Positions 11,680 to 23,584 of a DNA stretch of 64,000 nt are shown piece after piece (within the stretch, counting starts at the first letter, position 1; each line of letters opens with the position of its first letter). The position numbers were made by a program, and so were the translations under genes. The notes under the pieces are model-generated. The model saw only the letters and a program-made list of their open reading frames with translations, was not told the origin of the DNA and did not search any database. The DNA lies in contig OY294047.1 of assembly GCA_958510825.1 (NCBI GenBank), positions 47,847,365 to 47,911,364 on the forward strand, read 5' to 3'. The stretch is from Brachypterus glaber. Taxonomy: Eukaryota > Arthropoda > Insecta > Coleoptera > Kateretidae.

Positions 11680-13157
11680 AAAAAAAAAAAAAGTCTGGAT
11701 CTCTAGACCAGACATGTGTATCCTTATGTATTTTTGCCCGCTGAATCCGAATCCGAGGTCAGAAAAAGCCCTACACCCCAGGAATTGGCCCCAGAGGCCG
11801 AAAATGGCCGCTGAAAGGTGTGAAACGGGAATTCCGGCATGACGGATGCTCAGGACAGGTTGAGATTGCATTCTCAAGGCAAAGTCGAATTAGTGGCTAA
11901 CGGTGGTTAGATCCGACAGGCATCGCGGCCCCTGAGGCCGGAAAATGGGCCCTTGGGGCCCGAAAAATCGAGATTTTCACGTCGGGATCGCAGTACTTGG
12001 ATTTTCTTGAAACTTCAAACTGCAGCTACGTAAAGACCTCTTCCAGGCCCATTGAAATTCACGCCCAGGGTCCGGAAAATGGGCCCTCAGGGCAGGAAAA
12101 TCAAGATTTCCACGTCGTCATCACGGCATTGACGTTTCTATGGACTTTCAAACTCAGGAAATACTGACGATGTTGGAACAATTCGTGGCTCATTGGAATG
12201 TATGCCCGAGGCCCAGAAAATGGGCCTGAAGGGCCGGAAATCGAGAATCCCATGTCAGAATCACGGCACTCAAGTTTATATGGACTTTCAAACTCAGGAA
12301 ACACTGAAGATGTTGGAACAACTTCAGGCCCATTGGAATTCATGCATGAATTTCAATGGGCCTCGGACTGTCCCACTGTCGTTTGCGTTTCTGGAGTTTA
12401 AAAGTTCATGGAAATTCGAGTACCGTGATTCAGACGTAGGGATATCGGTTTGCGGCCACCGAGCTCCCATTTTCCGGACCCTGGGCATGACTTCCGATGG
12501 GCTTTGAACCGTTCCACCATCTTGGGTGTTTCTCAAGTTTAAGAGTCCGTAGAAACCCGAGCGCCGTGATGCCGGCATGAAATTTTGATTTTCTGGTCCT
12601 AAGGGTCCATTTTCTGGGCCCGGGCATGAATTACAATGGGCCTCGAAATGTTGCTACATTGCCAGTGTTTCCGTGAGTTTTAGAGTCCATAGAAATTTGA
12701 GTGCCGTGATGACGACGTGGAAATCTTGATTTTCCCGCCCTGAGGGCCCGTTTTTCGGACCCTGGGTGTGAATTTCAATGGGCCTGGAAGAGGTTCCAGC
12801 CTCTTTACGTTGCTGCAGTTTGAAGTTACAAGAAAATCGAAGTGCTGCCATCCCGACGTGAAAATCTCGATTTTTCGGCCCCCAGGGGCCCATTTTCCGG
12901 CCTCAGGGGCCGCGATGCCTGTCGGATCTAAGCTCGGTTACCCACTAATTCGACTTTGCCTTGAGAATGCAATCTCAACCTGCCCTGAGCATCCGTCATG
13001 CCGGAATTCCCGTTTCACACCTTTCAGCAGCCATTTTCGGCCTCTGGGGCCAATTCCTGGGGTGTAGGGCTTTTTCTGACCTCGGATTCGGATTCAGCGG
13101 GCCAAAATACATAAGGATACACATGTCTGGTCTAGAGATCCGGACTTTTTTTTTTTG
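11680..13157. mobile_element. Composite foldback element with seven internal units
   Basis: The outer parts, about 250 bp each (11680-11937 and 12901-13157), are inverted copies, ending at A-run/GTCTGGATC and GATCCGGAC/T-run. Between them lie three units in one direction (starts 11938, 12072, 12213) and four in the other (12345-12477, 12478-12617, 12618-12758, 12759-12900), each about 131-142 bp. The two blocks meet at a palindrome around ATGCAT (12342-12347). Units share CCGGAAAATGGGCC at one edge and GGCCCATTGNAATT at the other. The element is visibly GC-richer than its surroundings. Short open frames run through it, but they are products of the repeat and no protein family is recognised. 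It resembles Drosophila-type foldback elements in architecture only. Confidence 0.85.
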
Positions 13158-15254
13158 TGGGGCTGTGATATGTATACTATTTTATTCACAATCATAACAA
13201 ATGTAAAAATAATATTTTTCAGTATTGTTTTTCATTTTTGTTGATCAATTAGTTGATTATTTTGATTGTTTTATTAATTTCTAATGAAAAAAAAAATCAT
13301 AACGCTTATTTTTAACCAACTTCCCAAAAGGAGAAGGTTATCAATTTCACACGATTTTCTTTTACTTCTTCAACTAAAGGAGTGTTCTAGAAAATTTTCT
13401 AGGTTAAACTATTTTTGCATATTTTTCGAATAAAAATTATAATAGAAAAAATACTTCTTTAAAAAAAAAATAGTATATATATTTATAGTCACGACAAGGT
13501 CGATGACACGAGTGCCACAAAACGTGTTTGATACATTTGAATTTTTTATTCAAAGCGTAAAAGGATTTCGATGTCGAAAAGTAACCTCGATAGTTTGATT
13601 TGAACCTTTTAGTCAAAATTATAGGGTTGCCAGATGCCTGAAGCATACCGGACATCATCTCACTGTTAAAAAAATAATGTATTTGCTACTGCTTTAAGCG
13701 CCATCCAGAGACTCGTTTAACTAGCCATAATACATAACATACGATACAGTAATGGACCTATTTAGATTAGATAAAGAGAGAAGTTCTACAGAAAGAGATA
13801 AAAGTATAATTATTATTGTTTTAAAATAAAATTATGCATATTTTAGGTAAAAATAACATTTTAGATTATATTTTAAATTACATTAAGTTAAGATATTTGT
13901 TTTTTTTTAAGTAAAAAACTAGTTTTTTTTAATTTTTACACAGCTATGTGTACAGTAGGTCTAAAGTTTCCTAGGGAACTTATGACCTACTCCTTAATTT
14001 GACAGTCATTGATAATAAATACCCCGTTGTGTGTAAAGATGTTGTACTTGTTTTTGTGTTTAATAAGCTGTTTTATGTATTCTTTAATAATTTTGCATAT
14101 AATGCAAATTTTTTGTTGCACTGTGATAAAATCCAAATATTTTTAGGGAATTTTCTTTTTGGGTTGGTATTGAAGACCTAAATTTATGTTTCCTAACGTA
14201 TTGGACTGCTGTCCATTAACTTGATGTGCCGTCATGTTTCTTGTACACAGGCGCTATGTTTATGGTTCTGCAAGCCGGTAGATCGCGCCTTATCTAATGG
14301 TCCATTAGTAATGGATACTAACCAATGCAGTGCTGATTTCCATAGCGATGTCTTTTGACTGTACAAAACGTTAACAAAACAAAGAATTCTTATTTATATT
14401 TGACGTTAAAAATAGAACAAATATATTTTTTCTCTCATATGACGCTATTTATGTTCGTCTTTTTTTTCTTCTTCTTTTTTTTTTACTTGGTCTTTTCTTC
14501 TACTTCTGTTACTTCTTCTTATTTCTTAGATAGGGAGAAAAAATATTTTATTTTTTTTTCGAAAAATGTAATTTAAAAAGTTTTCTTGAAAATTTAATTT
14601 TTTTGAGAAAATTAAGTATTGTTTTGCCACAGTGTTTTTTTTTTGGCAACTCTATTTCAGGCTTTTAGACAAAACTGATCATCATGTAAAATTTAATAAA
14701 GCCATCAATATTACAATGGCGTCTGTTTGCAAATTGAAATGTGACCTATTTGGGCCGTGTTGAGTTGATAGATAATTACGCTTTTAAAATTTTAGTCATT
14801 TTGATTGACTGGTTTCGCTGATTTTAGATTAAATATGATAGTTTTAAGCCGAATGTTTTTTTAATTGTGTAAACTTTTGATTTTTAATTTTTGCAGGTCC
14901 TATAGATGGTGTCCCTGAAATCGTAAAAAATATTTTAAGGAGTGCTCTTGAAAACAAAACCAACAAATTTAAAATTTATAGGTAGCTATTGCTTTCCCAT
15001 CTTGAAAATTTTCAAAATTTCTGAAAATATTCGTGCAAAAATTTTCAATTTTTTTTTTGTGTATTTTTGCGTTTTATGACGTTTTAGTCGATATAAATCA
15101 ATTTCTAGCAACAAAAAAAATTGTTGCTCGGTCGGTTTGTCAGTCGGTCGATCTGTCTGCCCGGGAAATCTCGTGGGCACGATAGCTTAAGAACGCTTTA
15201 AGCTACAGACTTGAAATTTGGCATACCAAAAGTTCTAGCTCGGAACCGTTTTTG
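13158..15254. other. Unassigned stretch with repeat fragments
   Basis: Segment 13310-13410 (AACTTCCCAAAAGGAGAAGG) and segment 15100-15250 (GTCGGTTTGTCAGTCGGTCG then CAGACTTGAAATTT) look like pieces of dispersed repeats of the GTCTGTC type. Poly-pyrimidine sequence lies at 14440-14560. No gene is supported. Confidence 0.4.
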
Positions 15255-15309
15255 GTGAACATTGGGATGCGGCAAGGGGGGCTTTTTGGGGAAAAATACA
15301 TTTTTCTTA

Positions 15310-15770
15310 GAAAAATTTGAAAATTTCTATATAGAGGTTTTTGAGGTTGCTGAAATTGAATCTGGTAATAAATCTTTGCTATATAGGGGTTTTTGGGGTT
15401 GACGAATATGAATCTGATAACTATTTTTTTCTAATTTCATGAAAACTGGTATATTGGGGTTTTTGAGGTTGCTGAAAGTGAATCTGATTATGAAAAAATA
15501 TTACTCCACCCCCTGAGGGGCAGGGGGAGTTTTCTTGAAAATTTATATATTGGGGTTTTTGAGGTAGCTAAAACTGAATCTATTAATAAAATTTCATCCC
15601 CTGAGGGGTGGGGGGTAGTTTTTATTAAAATTGGTGTATTGGAGTTGCTGAAAGTGAGTCTGATAATAAAAAAGTTTTAACTCCACCCCCTAAGAGGCGG
15701 GAGGTAGTTTTCGTGAAAATTGGTAAATTTTTAAGGTTGCTAAAAGTAAATAGTAATAAAAAATCCATTT
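15310..15770 (+). repeat. Degenerate tandem repeat, GGGGTTTTTGAGGTTGCTG units
   Basis: About five diverged units each contain TTGGGGTTTTTGAGGTTGCT, then GAATCTGATAATAAA, and in later units CACCCCCTGAGGGGCGGGG. Unit spacing is roughly 70-100 bp. The CCCCTGAGGGG parts are short palindromes. This is a decayed tandem array adjoining a GTCGGTC-type repeat. Confidence 0.65.
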
Positions 15771-16203
15771 TACGTGGGGAGGTGTAAAATGGGAAAGCTC
15801 TTTTACTGCCCAGTGTATTTTTAAAATAGTTTTCAATAGAAATTTTATGATAGAGTATTCCTGATTAAGCAAAATGACTAGTGGTAAAAAAAAACATTAA
15901 AAATTAACAAAAATTTTAGCATTTAAAATTAAAATGAGGTTTTTGTCCCAAAATGTAAATTTTTCTTTTTTTTTAATGTATCTTTATGCATTAACCTCGC
16001 ACATTTTGTACAACGTAATAAAGTATTACTAATAATTATATCTGTATAATAAATAATAAATTAACACCTATTTTCTTCTAGATATAAAGAACACAATGTA
16101 GTCTTAAATAAAAATTGCATTGTTTAAAAGACATTTCAATTTTTTTAACGCCTATACTGAAAATGTAATAAAAATATGTATAATTAAATAGTAAAGGTCA
16201 ATG

Positions 16204-16600
16204 GCGATTTCTCCCGTTAGATTAGACAGGGACAAAAGTTCTACCCAAAAAGGATAGAAGACATACATACACTCCCACTTCCACCCAACCAAACAAATTC
16301 TGTATTTGTTTTTTGTTGAACAAATACAATATTTACTTGGCCGGGCGAAAAGTGAAACTATAATATTTTTATTAAAGAAATTACTGGCGCCATCTAAATT
16401 TTAGTAGAATTATCTTATTCTACAGATTCGCATTAGCTATGTTCGTTCGTGCCGCTCATTGCTACACTTTCCGGCCAACCAAATAAATACTGTATTTGTT
16501 GTATGAAAAACAAATACAGTATTTATTTGGTTGGCTGGAAAGTGTAGAACAAATGAGATAGAGATAGGGTAGACGTCTTTTTATTTCATAATTCTAGTTG
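16204..16600 (-). repeat. Hairpin-bearing repeat (copy 2), uninterrupted
   Basis: This is a reverse copy of 5505-5841. It holds the imperfect hairpin at 16283-16346 and the perfect 26-bp-arm hairpin at 16475-16500 and 16509-16534, whose arms extend by about 12 bp with one mismatch. Its edge ATGGCGATTTCTCCCG (16201-16216) is the unoccupied form of the site used by the hAT-like element at 5842-6536. Confidence 0.8.
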
Positions 16601-16645
16601 TAGAGAGCTCCATTTATTATTTATTTGTTTTAAAAAATAATAAAT

Positions 16646-17283
16646 CTGCGCTAGAATAATATTATACGGTAGTTTCGAATTTTCAAAACATTTCAAAAAT
16701 TGTCATAGAAAAAAAATTCTTGGATATAAATTTGTTTCATGAAAAAATAAGCAACTTTTTTTCTTTTTGAATGTCCGTCCGCCCGTCTGTCCGATGTCAC
16801 GATTTTTGTAGGCACAATAACTCAAGAACGATTAATCCGATTGACTTGAAATTTTCAGGAAAAATTAAGTTCTATGAGGGAAAAAATCCCTATTGTTTTT
16901 AAAAGTAATCCCCCTAAAAATGAAAAAGTTATGGGGGACAAACTTTGTAAAAAATCGAAAAAAACTGAAATAAATTTCCGATTAACGTAACTTTTTCAGG
17001 AAAAAATATTTTTATTATAGGGATTAATTCCAAATTTTAAAGTATTCCCCCAAAAACACAAAAAAAAATTTAAAAAAAACAATTCTTTTCAACCATTTTT
17101 TTTTTCATTTTTTTTTTCGTTTTTTGAAAAAAAAAATTTAAAAATACGTTTTTCAAAAAAGATCTTTTAAATTTTTTTTTATTTTTTTTTTTTGAAAATT
17201 ATTTTTTTTAAGTATTTGGGAAAATGCAATATACCATTTACAGTATAATATATAATGGAATGCGTAGCATTACATATCTTTTT
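16646..17283 (+). repeat. Dispersed repeat family B (copy 1)
   Basis: It begins CTGCGCTAGAATAATATTAT and ends GCGTAGCATTACATATCT, and matches 36594-37212 and 42002-42590 in reverse. It contains the pyrimidine-rich GTCCGTCCGCCCGTCTGTCC tract and long A and T runs. No protein is encoded. The class is unknown, although this kind of GTCCGTC tract is common in arthropod repeats. Confidence 0.75.
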
Positions 17284-17639
17284 TTTTTTTTTTTTTTTTT
17301 TTTTGTTGCTAAATTTATTTATTTATTTATTTATTAACTCAACAGAACAAGTTCCTATTACAGAGTTAAAATATAATACTAATACTAATAGAGGAAAATA
17401 TCTTCACGGCTTGTTCTCTTTAGAGCTCTGGCTAGAATAAAATCTAGGTTTATGTTATTCAGCCATTTCAAAACTTTTTTTTTTAAATAAAATTGCCCTT
17501 AAATTTAAAGGAGTTAAACAATTTGTCCATATGGGCGTCATTTTGAAAACTATGAGTCAAGATCCCCTATCCCCTGGACCAGGGACTCTGGTACCCTGGT
17601 TATAGTGTTAATCAGACTGATCCCCCTAGCCCCGAGGGT

Positions 17640-17925
17640 TATAGATTGTCCCATAAGATATAACATACAAAGCGGTTCAAAAGCCACCCCTCTCTTACCT
17701 TTTGAAAGCGTTGAGATATGGACTTTTTGACACCTAAATAAAGCAGCTCAAACCTTTTGGATATATTTAACATTTTCAGCTTTTAAAATGTGAGCAGAGG
17801 GAAAAGGGAATTTTTTGAGACGCCAAAAGATAGTTTAAGTTATCTTGAAATTTGAAATCAAGACCTCAACTCGTTCAAAAGTTAAGAGTGGGGAGACTTT
17901 TGGACCGTACTGTATAACAGTCATG
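17640..17925 (+). repeat. Dispersed repeat family C (copy 1)
   Basis: Contains AAAAGATAGTTTAAGTTATC, then CTCAACTCGTTCAAAAG, and ends TTTTGGACCGTACTGTATAA. Related segments lie at 40190-40415 and 53270-53790. Non-coding. Confidence 0.65.
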
Positions 17926-18406
17926 CGTCTTATGCGCAAGCTTATACATAATGCCTTATGGTTATGCGAGCCTGTGTATGAAAGGTTATATGACCCAGAA
18001 AAACCTTATTGTTTTTAAGAATACATATTCCCCTTTTTCAAAAAATCATCTTTTTATACAATTTTCTTGCTCGTCCTAGTCTAGGACTCCTAGAAACGTC
18101 CTATTTTAAAACTATTATTAATCCATCTTAAAAAATACTTTTATTTTAAACTCCTCGTTTCTTTTATTTATTTTTTTAATAAATTAATCTCAATAGTTGG
18201 TAGCCTTGAAGTACCATTTTTATTAGCCATTTTAAATTAAATTAGATACCACGAGTCGTCCGACATGTTTAACAAAAATGTAAAGATCCAAGATGGATGG
18301 ACTCATTCACAAAAAAAAAATATTTTCGTAAAAAGTTATACATAAGGGTGTTTCACAAAATCATAATGGTGATGTTATATAAAAAGAGAGTAAGCGAGAG
18401 AGAGAG

Positions 18407-18490
<84 letters not shown>

Positions 18491-19124
18491 ATATTTTTAT
18501 ATTAAACTAAAATGTCTCATAATAATAAAACTATTAAATGTGTTTGTATATACCAATACATGAGATCCCATATTATAAATATTTTTTTATTAATGCTGAG
18601 GCTAAAAACTATGTCTTCAAATATGTACATTTTTTAAGCATCTTTTTATGTTACTAAGATCAAAACATGATTTTACTAAATTTTGTCTTCTTTAGAAAGT
18701 TTTCTTTTCTTGTATCTCGGATTATATCCAATAATTTTTCTCTTTTTTATAACACCATCCATATTGCGAAAATAATAAAAACAAATTAGACACGAAACAA
18801 ATGACTGTAACCTTTAAACAAAACATTTTTTGCGAGTCGATGGCCCCGGGCCATAACTGAACTTGGACTAGCCCAATATCATTCTTTTTTTATGACGGAA
18901 AAATAAATTACCGCATGTCTATTTAATAATAACACAGGACTACCAATATTTCAATACAAAATTGATATATAGACTTTGAGTTTGATACACACAAAAAGAA
19001 GAAGAACTCTCGGAGACCATTGTATTTCTATGTATTTTGAGGCTGCCAGCGGGAAAAAGAGTGTCCATAAATAGGCAAACGAAATTAGGAAATAAGGATC
19101 AAAAACCATTTAAAGTTATTTAAT
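17926..19124. other. Unassigned stretch including a GA microsatellite
   Basis: Only the GA tract at 18391-18487 stands out. The open frame over it (18297-18491) encodes mostly ER repeats and is a product of the microsatellite. Confidence 0.5.
18391..18487. repeat. (GA)n microsatellite
   Basis: An almost pure GA dinucleotide tract of about 95 bp, uninterrupted from about 18409 onward and preceded by degenerate GA-rich sequence. Confidence 0.97.
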
Positions 19125-19396
19125 ATGGGAGGATTGGTGTAGTGGACTACCCCGTCCCACTTCGTGAGTTTACTACACAAATAGTGTGAGTTCGATTCTC
19201 ACGGGCGCCGATTTGCCTTTTTCAGTTAATTAATAATTGAAATTTGGCGAAGGCGTAAGTGAAGCGGACACTCCCTATAAATTGGTTCGAAAGTCAATTA
19301 AAGCCGGTGGTTCCCTCTACTACTAGCCCACACAAGTCCTGGACTTAGGGGATGCTTAATTAAGTAGAATAGTACGAGGTTAAACAAAACCGTTAC
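19125..19396 (+). mobile_element. tRNA-derived SINE, family 1 (copy 1)
   Basis: It starts ATGGGAGG and has a polymerase III A-box-like TGGTGTAGTGG (19135-19145) and a B-box-like GAGTTCGATTCTC (19188-19200). A conserved body follows (GCCGGTGGTTCCCTCTACTA, AGTCCTGGACTTAGGGGATG) and a tail GAGGTTAAACAAA. The same body occurs at 27194-27446 and in reverse at 52951-53065. The tRNA-like head followed by an unrelated body is the usual SINE layout. No clear target-site duplication was found. Confidence 0.85.
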
Positions 19397-19603
19397 TTAA
19401 AAACCTATTTTGACATGCTTACACAAAAAATATCCTGATTTCTAAACAAACTAATATTTTTGCTTAAAATTTGGAAGAAGCCTAGCATGTATATGTGTTT
19501 AAAGACTTATTTATAAATATACATTAAAAAAAAAATATGTAAAATTCTAGCGATAAATTTGAGGCCCTTCTTTCTACGTTTCTGTAGCACATAAAATTTG
19601 AGA

Positions 19604-20058
19604 AAGGCGTAAGCCTAATGGCGAGAGGCTTATTCCGTAATCCTAGTGGCCTAATCCTAATGGCGTAAGCCTAATTGTGTAAGCCTAATGGCGTAAGCCT
19701 ATTGGCGTAAGCCTAATGGCGCAAGAATTATGGCGTAAGCCTAAAGGCGTAAGACTAATGGCCGAAGCCTTATGGCCTAAGCTTAATGGCGTAAGCCTAA
19801 TGGCGTAAACCTAATGACAAGCCTAATGGCATAAGCCTAAAGGCGTAAGCCTAATGGTTTAAGCCTAATGGCGTAAGCCTAATGGCTTAAGCCTAATGGC
19901 TTAAGCCAAATGGCTTAAGCCTAATGGAGTAAGAATTATGGCGTAAGCCTAATGGCGTAAGACTAATGGCGTAAGCCTAATGTCGTAAGCCTACTTGCGT
20001 AATCCTAATGGCGTAAGCAAAATGGCGTTGCCTAATGGCGTAAGCCTAATGGCGTAAA
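19604..20058. repeat. 14-bp minisatellite GGCGTAAGCCTAAT
   Basis: About thirty copies of a 14-bp unit, GGCGTAAGCCTAAT, with variants such as GGCTTAAGCCTAAT, GGCCTAAGCTTAAT and a few with indels. Many variants contain CTTAAG or GCTTAAGC palindromes. No reading frame is maintained. Confidence 0.95.
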
Positions 20059-20752
20059 CCTTTTTTTAAAGTGTTAGTCTTCTATTCTAGTAATTATATT
20101 AATTTTCCGTTCTAGAATATAGTTTTATATTCAATCTTAAGTCATGCTTTTTTAAAGTTTAAACATTTTTTAACTAAAATTACTTACCAAAGATTATGTC
20201 GTACAGTGTAGCAAATAAAACTAACATGGCAACAGAAAAGATAATATGGCAGACGTGCAAAAAATTACTTGCGTGTACTTTCGGTGATATAGTTTTGACG
20301 TATAAGATTAGATTAGGTTTAGTTTATTTTAGTTCGCAAACTATTATTCGTCCTTTCCCTAATACTGCCAAAATATTTATTTGATTATTTTTTACAGCGC
20401 TATCTACAAAAAGAATAGAGGGGATAATAAACAGCCCCACACTGTAAAAAATACGGGAAAATAAGAGAGGAATGTTAAGATTAATTTATATGATTTTATC
20501 CAAATGTTTTACTGTTTTATGGGAATTACTGTGAATTTCAGATTATACAAAACAGAGAAAACAAAGATAGGACGATCAGATCAAAGCTGACGTGGGGAGA
20601 CGGTCTGTGCGATGCTCTGTATTTCATTTAAAAAAAAAACTCACGTCAGCCTTGATCTTTGTTTCATACGTTTTGTTTACTTTCAAACGGGCGGTATGAC
20701 TGAATCTGTTTTACCCTTTATATTTAGGTGACGACTTAAAATCAAGTCCAAA

Positions 20753-20813
20753 TTCTTCTTCTTCTTCTTCTTCTTCTTCTTCTTCTTCTTCTTCTTCTTC
20801 TTCTTCTTCTTCT
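20753..20813. repeat. (TTC)n microsatellite
   Basis: About twenty perfect TTC units. Confidence 0.98.
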
Positions 20814-20975
20814 AAATTAAAAACAAATTAAAATTAAAATTTAGATGGATAAAATACTAAAAATAAAAAGAAAGTTTTTTTGTGGAAATATATTTCTTTG
20901 TCCTAAAACGCAAAACAGCAGTAAAAAAATTAAATGCTTAGCCTAAGTATGCTTAAGTGTACCTTATGTTTTCCC

Positions 20976-21097
20976 AGAGAAAAAATCTAGGAAAAATTAA
21001 ATGAAAATAAAATTTACTGGAAAAACTAGAAAAATGATATTAAAATATTTTTTTTTATAGCTAGGTAATTTTCCCTATTTTTTTTTTCTCTGTGTAC
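20976..21097. repeat. Short inverted-repeat element with CAGAGAAAAAA ends
   Basis: The left end CAGAGAAAAAATCTAGG and the right end TTTTTTTTTCTCTGTG are inverted, with a further GGAAAAAT/ATTTTTCC-type match inside. Similar CAC(A/G)GAAAAAAA termini occur at 35730, 59368 and 61300, suggesting a family of short terminal inverted repeat elements. Confidence 0.5.
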
Positions 21098-21944
21098 CTT
21101 TTTGATCGACTGTACATATTTTAGATAGTTTACTATGCGTAAAAAGAACTTTGCAATATTCAGATTGTAGAATTAGAATAATTTATTCATTAATATGCAT
21201 AACTATACCGTTTTAAATTAATTAATTGAAATTTTTTGTAGAGTGGATAGATAGCATAAAGCAGTTTTTCATTGTTGAAATTTACTTCGGCAAGAAAAAC
21301 GGTGCCAGTGTTTAACAATTATATTATTTGGTCACCCGTGTGTAATCTTCTAAAAAAAAATGTTTTTTATTCAATTTCTATTAAAAATAAACCATTTTTT
21401 TTAGTTTTTGCTCAAGTTTTTGTTTCCTTAGAGATTCAGGAGAGCTGTATTATACTGAATTAAATTTGCATATTTGTTTGCATACATAGAAAGTCTATAA
21501 AAGTATTTTGGACTTTTTATTGCCTTAAAGAAAAAATAAAGAAGTAAAGTCACAATTCACCCTGGAGGATTATGGACTGTATCTAGACATAATTTTATAG
21601 ACTTTATCTAAGAATAACTTGGGCAAAATGGGCTAAAACTGCTAATTTTAGGCAAAAAAAAAACAGTTTTAGTCACACATATGTTATATGAATATTATAA
21701 CTATTTTCTATAAATATACTTTCCTTGTTAGAAGGTTCTAGGGATATTTTTATTCTTCAATAACCGTTAACTGGCGAAGTGGTTAAAATGTAACACAACA
21801 AAGGACCCCACATTTTAAGTTTAAAAAAAATTAGGTGGAGTCATACTACACCGGTTAAGGACTTATTCGAATGTAGGTACTAAATAAAATATATAGTATA
21901 TTAGTATATTTTTTAGAAAAAAAGACAAGCAAAATATTTTTCCT

Positions 21945-22250
21945 AAGAACGTGCGGAAGAATCACTCTTTCGGCACGCATACGCGTGTGGAAAGAAAGCC
22001 TTTTCCTCAAGCATAAATATTGTTTAATTTCTTACTTGTGTAGTGTCATTCTTGTTATATTTGTTCATAATATTATAAAAATGTTTAAATTTCTTACCTG
22101 TTAATTGATTTTCTTATTGAAAAATTATAAAAATAAGATTTTTTTTCGATTTATTTGATAAAATATAAAAGAATATTTATTTTAACCCTGCTCGTAGGAA
22201 AAGTATTGTTCCTAACGCATGCGTAAGGAGGCTTTTCCGCACTTGTTAGG
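21945..22250 (+). repeat. Dispersed repeat family D (copy 1)
   Basis: About 305 bp matching 25970-26285 in reverse. Both ends carry GTGCGGAA-type sequence (GAACGTGCGGAAG left, TTCCGCACTTG right), so the element has inverted termini, with AT-rich sequence between (ACCTGTTAATTGATTTTC). Non-coding; likely a MITE. Confidence 0.75.
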
Positions 22251-22629
22251 AAAATAGCTGTTGTGAACGTGCACGGCACGGGCCTAACTGTTCATCTGGT
22301 TTTATTTTCTAAATATACTTTTATATAAATTTTTATATGATTAAAGAGTGTTTTCTTAAAACAAAGAGCTAGAATTTATTAGACAATTTATTTGGTAAAG
22401 AACTAAACATTAATTTAAAGTATAGTTTAATTATTTAATGTAAGGTACATAAGAGTAAAATATACCAAATGTCTTATTTTAAATTTCCAATATAAATTTA
22501 TATATGAATTGAATTTAGGTAATACATAATTTATTAATACTTTTGTTATTAAAAATAAATAGTTGAGGGAACACTTGATCTAGCTTATTATTCCATCAAT
22601 ATATTTTCTAATGATGGTACAGAGTGATA

Positions 22630-22674
22630 TTGGTAGACTGACAATTTCGGGCTGCTGTCCCTCTTCAGTACCAA
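22630..22674 (-). ncRNA. Hammerhead-ribozyme-like motif, probable PLE relic
   Basis: On the minus strand: UUGGUA, CUGAAGA, helix II GGG/CCC with loop ACAGCAG, then GAAAUUGUC, then AGUC and UACCAA. The core elements are in hammerhead order and the outer UUGGUA/UACCAA helix is perfect, continued by AGAGU/ACUCU. The four bases AGUC between the presumed cleavage site and helix I are unusual and may disable it. No PLE reading frame is adjacent. The sequence differs from the PLE at 45.8 kb, so a second family would be implied. Confidence 0.4.
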
Positions 22675-22794
22675 GAGTCAACTCTGCACGGCGATTAAGA
22701 AAACGTTTTTAGACTTCATTCGCAAAATGAATATAGTCATTAGATTGATGTAGACTTGAACGCCATCTATTTCTAGATGTAGACAACTACAATT

Positions 22795-22950
22795 TCATAT
22801 TTTTGGTGAGGTGTTGGGGGGGGGTGTTAGGGGGGTAGCCAAAATATGAAATGTCTACAGCCTTTAATAATGCGAGAAACGGGGTATGAAGTGCATAAAT
22901 TTTGGTCAATTTGCGTGACGTATTTTATGGACGACCCCTAATGAAGCAAA
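22795..22950 (+). repeat. Fragment of the GTTACGTAA-type MITE family
   Basis: Shares GTAGCCAAAATATGAAA, then CTACAGCCTTTAATAATGCG and a diverged terminal region with 36150-36299. A G-run precedes it, as in the relatives. Only one end is present. Confidence 0.65.
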
Positions 22951-23584
22951 AGCAAAGTAGACAAATATTACTTTTACTTATGTTTCTATTTTATTTTAAG
23001 AAATCGTTAATATAATACGCGCATATTGAAAAATATTTATGAATAAAATAATAATTTCCAGGAGAGCCGAGTTCAAAAAACATAATATTATTCTGTAAGC
23101 TTTTTCAGAATATAAACAATAATAATACATTTATTTCTGCATAGCTTATACAGCAAGTAAAATATGTGTTAATTCAAAGAAATTATTTTTCTAATAGTCA
23201 TAGCGCACTGAAAAAAATTACGTTCTTAGCTTAAAGTAGTCAACAATCTTGGCAATTATTCTTTTAGCTTAAAGGATGTGTATCTTCAAACAAAAGTATT
23301 TATCTTGACCCAAGAAAAGTGTCGCTTTTGAAATATTTTTAAAATTCTCTTGGACCTGGCGCATTTGAGGCAAAAACCATTTATTTTGTTTTAAAATTGT
23401 TAAAAATTAAATAATTTTAAATACTTTGACCCAAGAATTTTTCTTTTGAGACAAGACCACTTATATTTCACACAACTTTTCTGACCCAAGATCAAAGAAT
23501 TTTAAGTTAAAGAATCAGAAAGATCTTGGCAAATGAATTATATTTTCCTCCTTTTAAAATCAACAAAATATTTGATTTATAGCC

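Larger units (their letters stand above)
22251..23584. other. Intergenic stretch with isolated repeat pieces
   Basis: Apart from the hammerhead-like motif (22630-22674) and the MITE fragment (22795-22950), I see no gene. Segment 23210-23530 has CTTGACCCAAGA and TTTGACCCAAG repeats of unknown origin. Confidence 0.4.

Noticed and set aside
12101..12893. Several overlapping open frames of 65-104 codons on both strands
   Set aside because: They lie in the repeat units of the foldback, occur on both strands together, and show no protein family motif. They follow from the GC-richer composition and unit periodicity.
18297..18491. 64-codon frame rich in Glu-Arg
   Set aside because: It is the translation of the GA microsatellite.
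22890..23530. Repeated TTGACCCAAGA words as a regulatory array
   Set aside because: Spacing is irregular and copies are few and diverged; it is as well explained by a decayed foldback.
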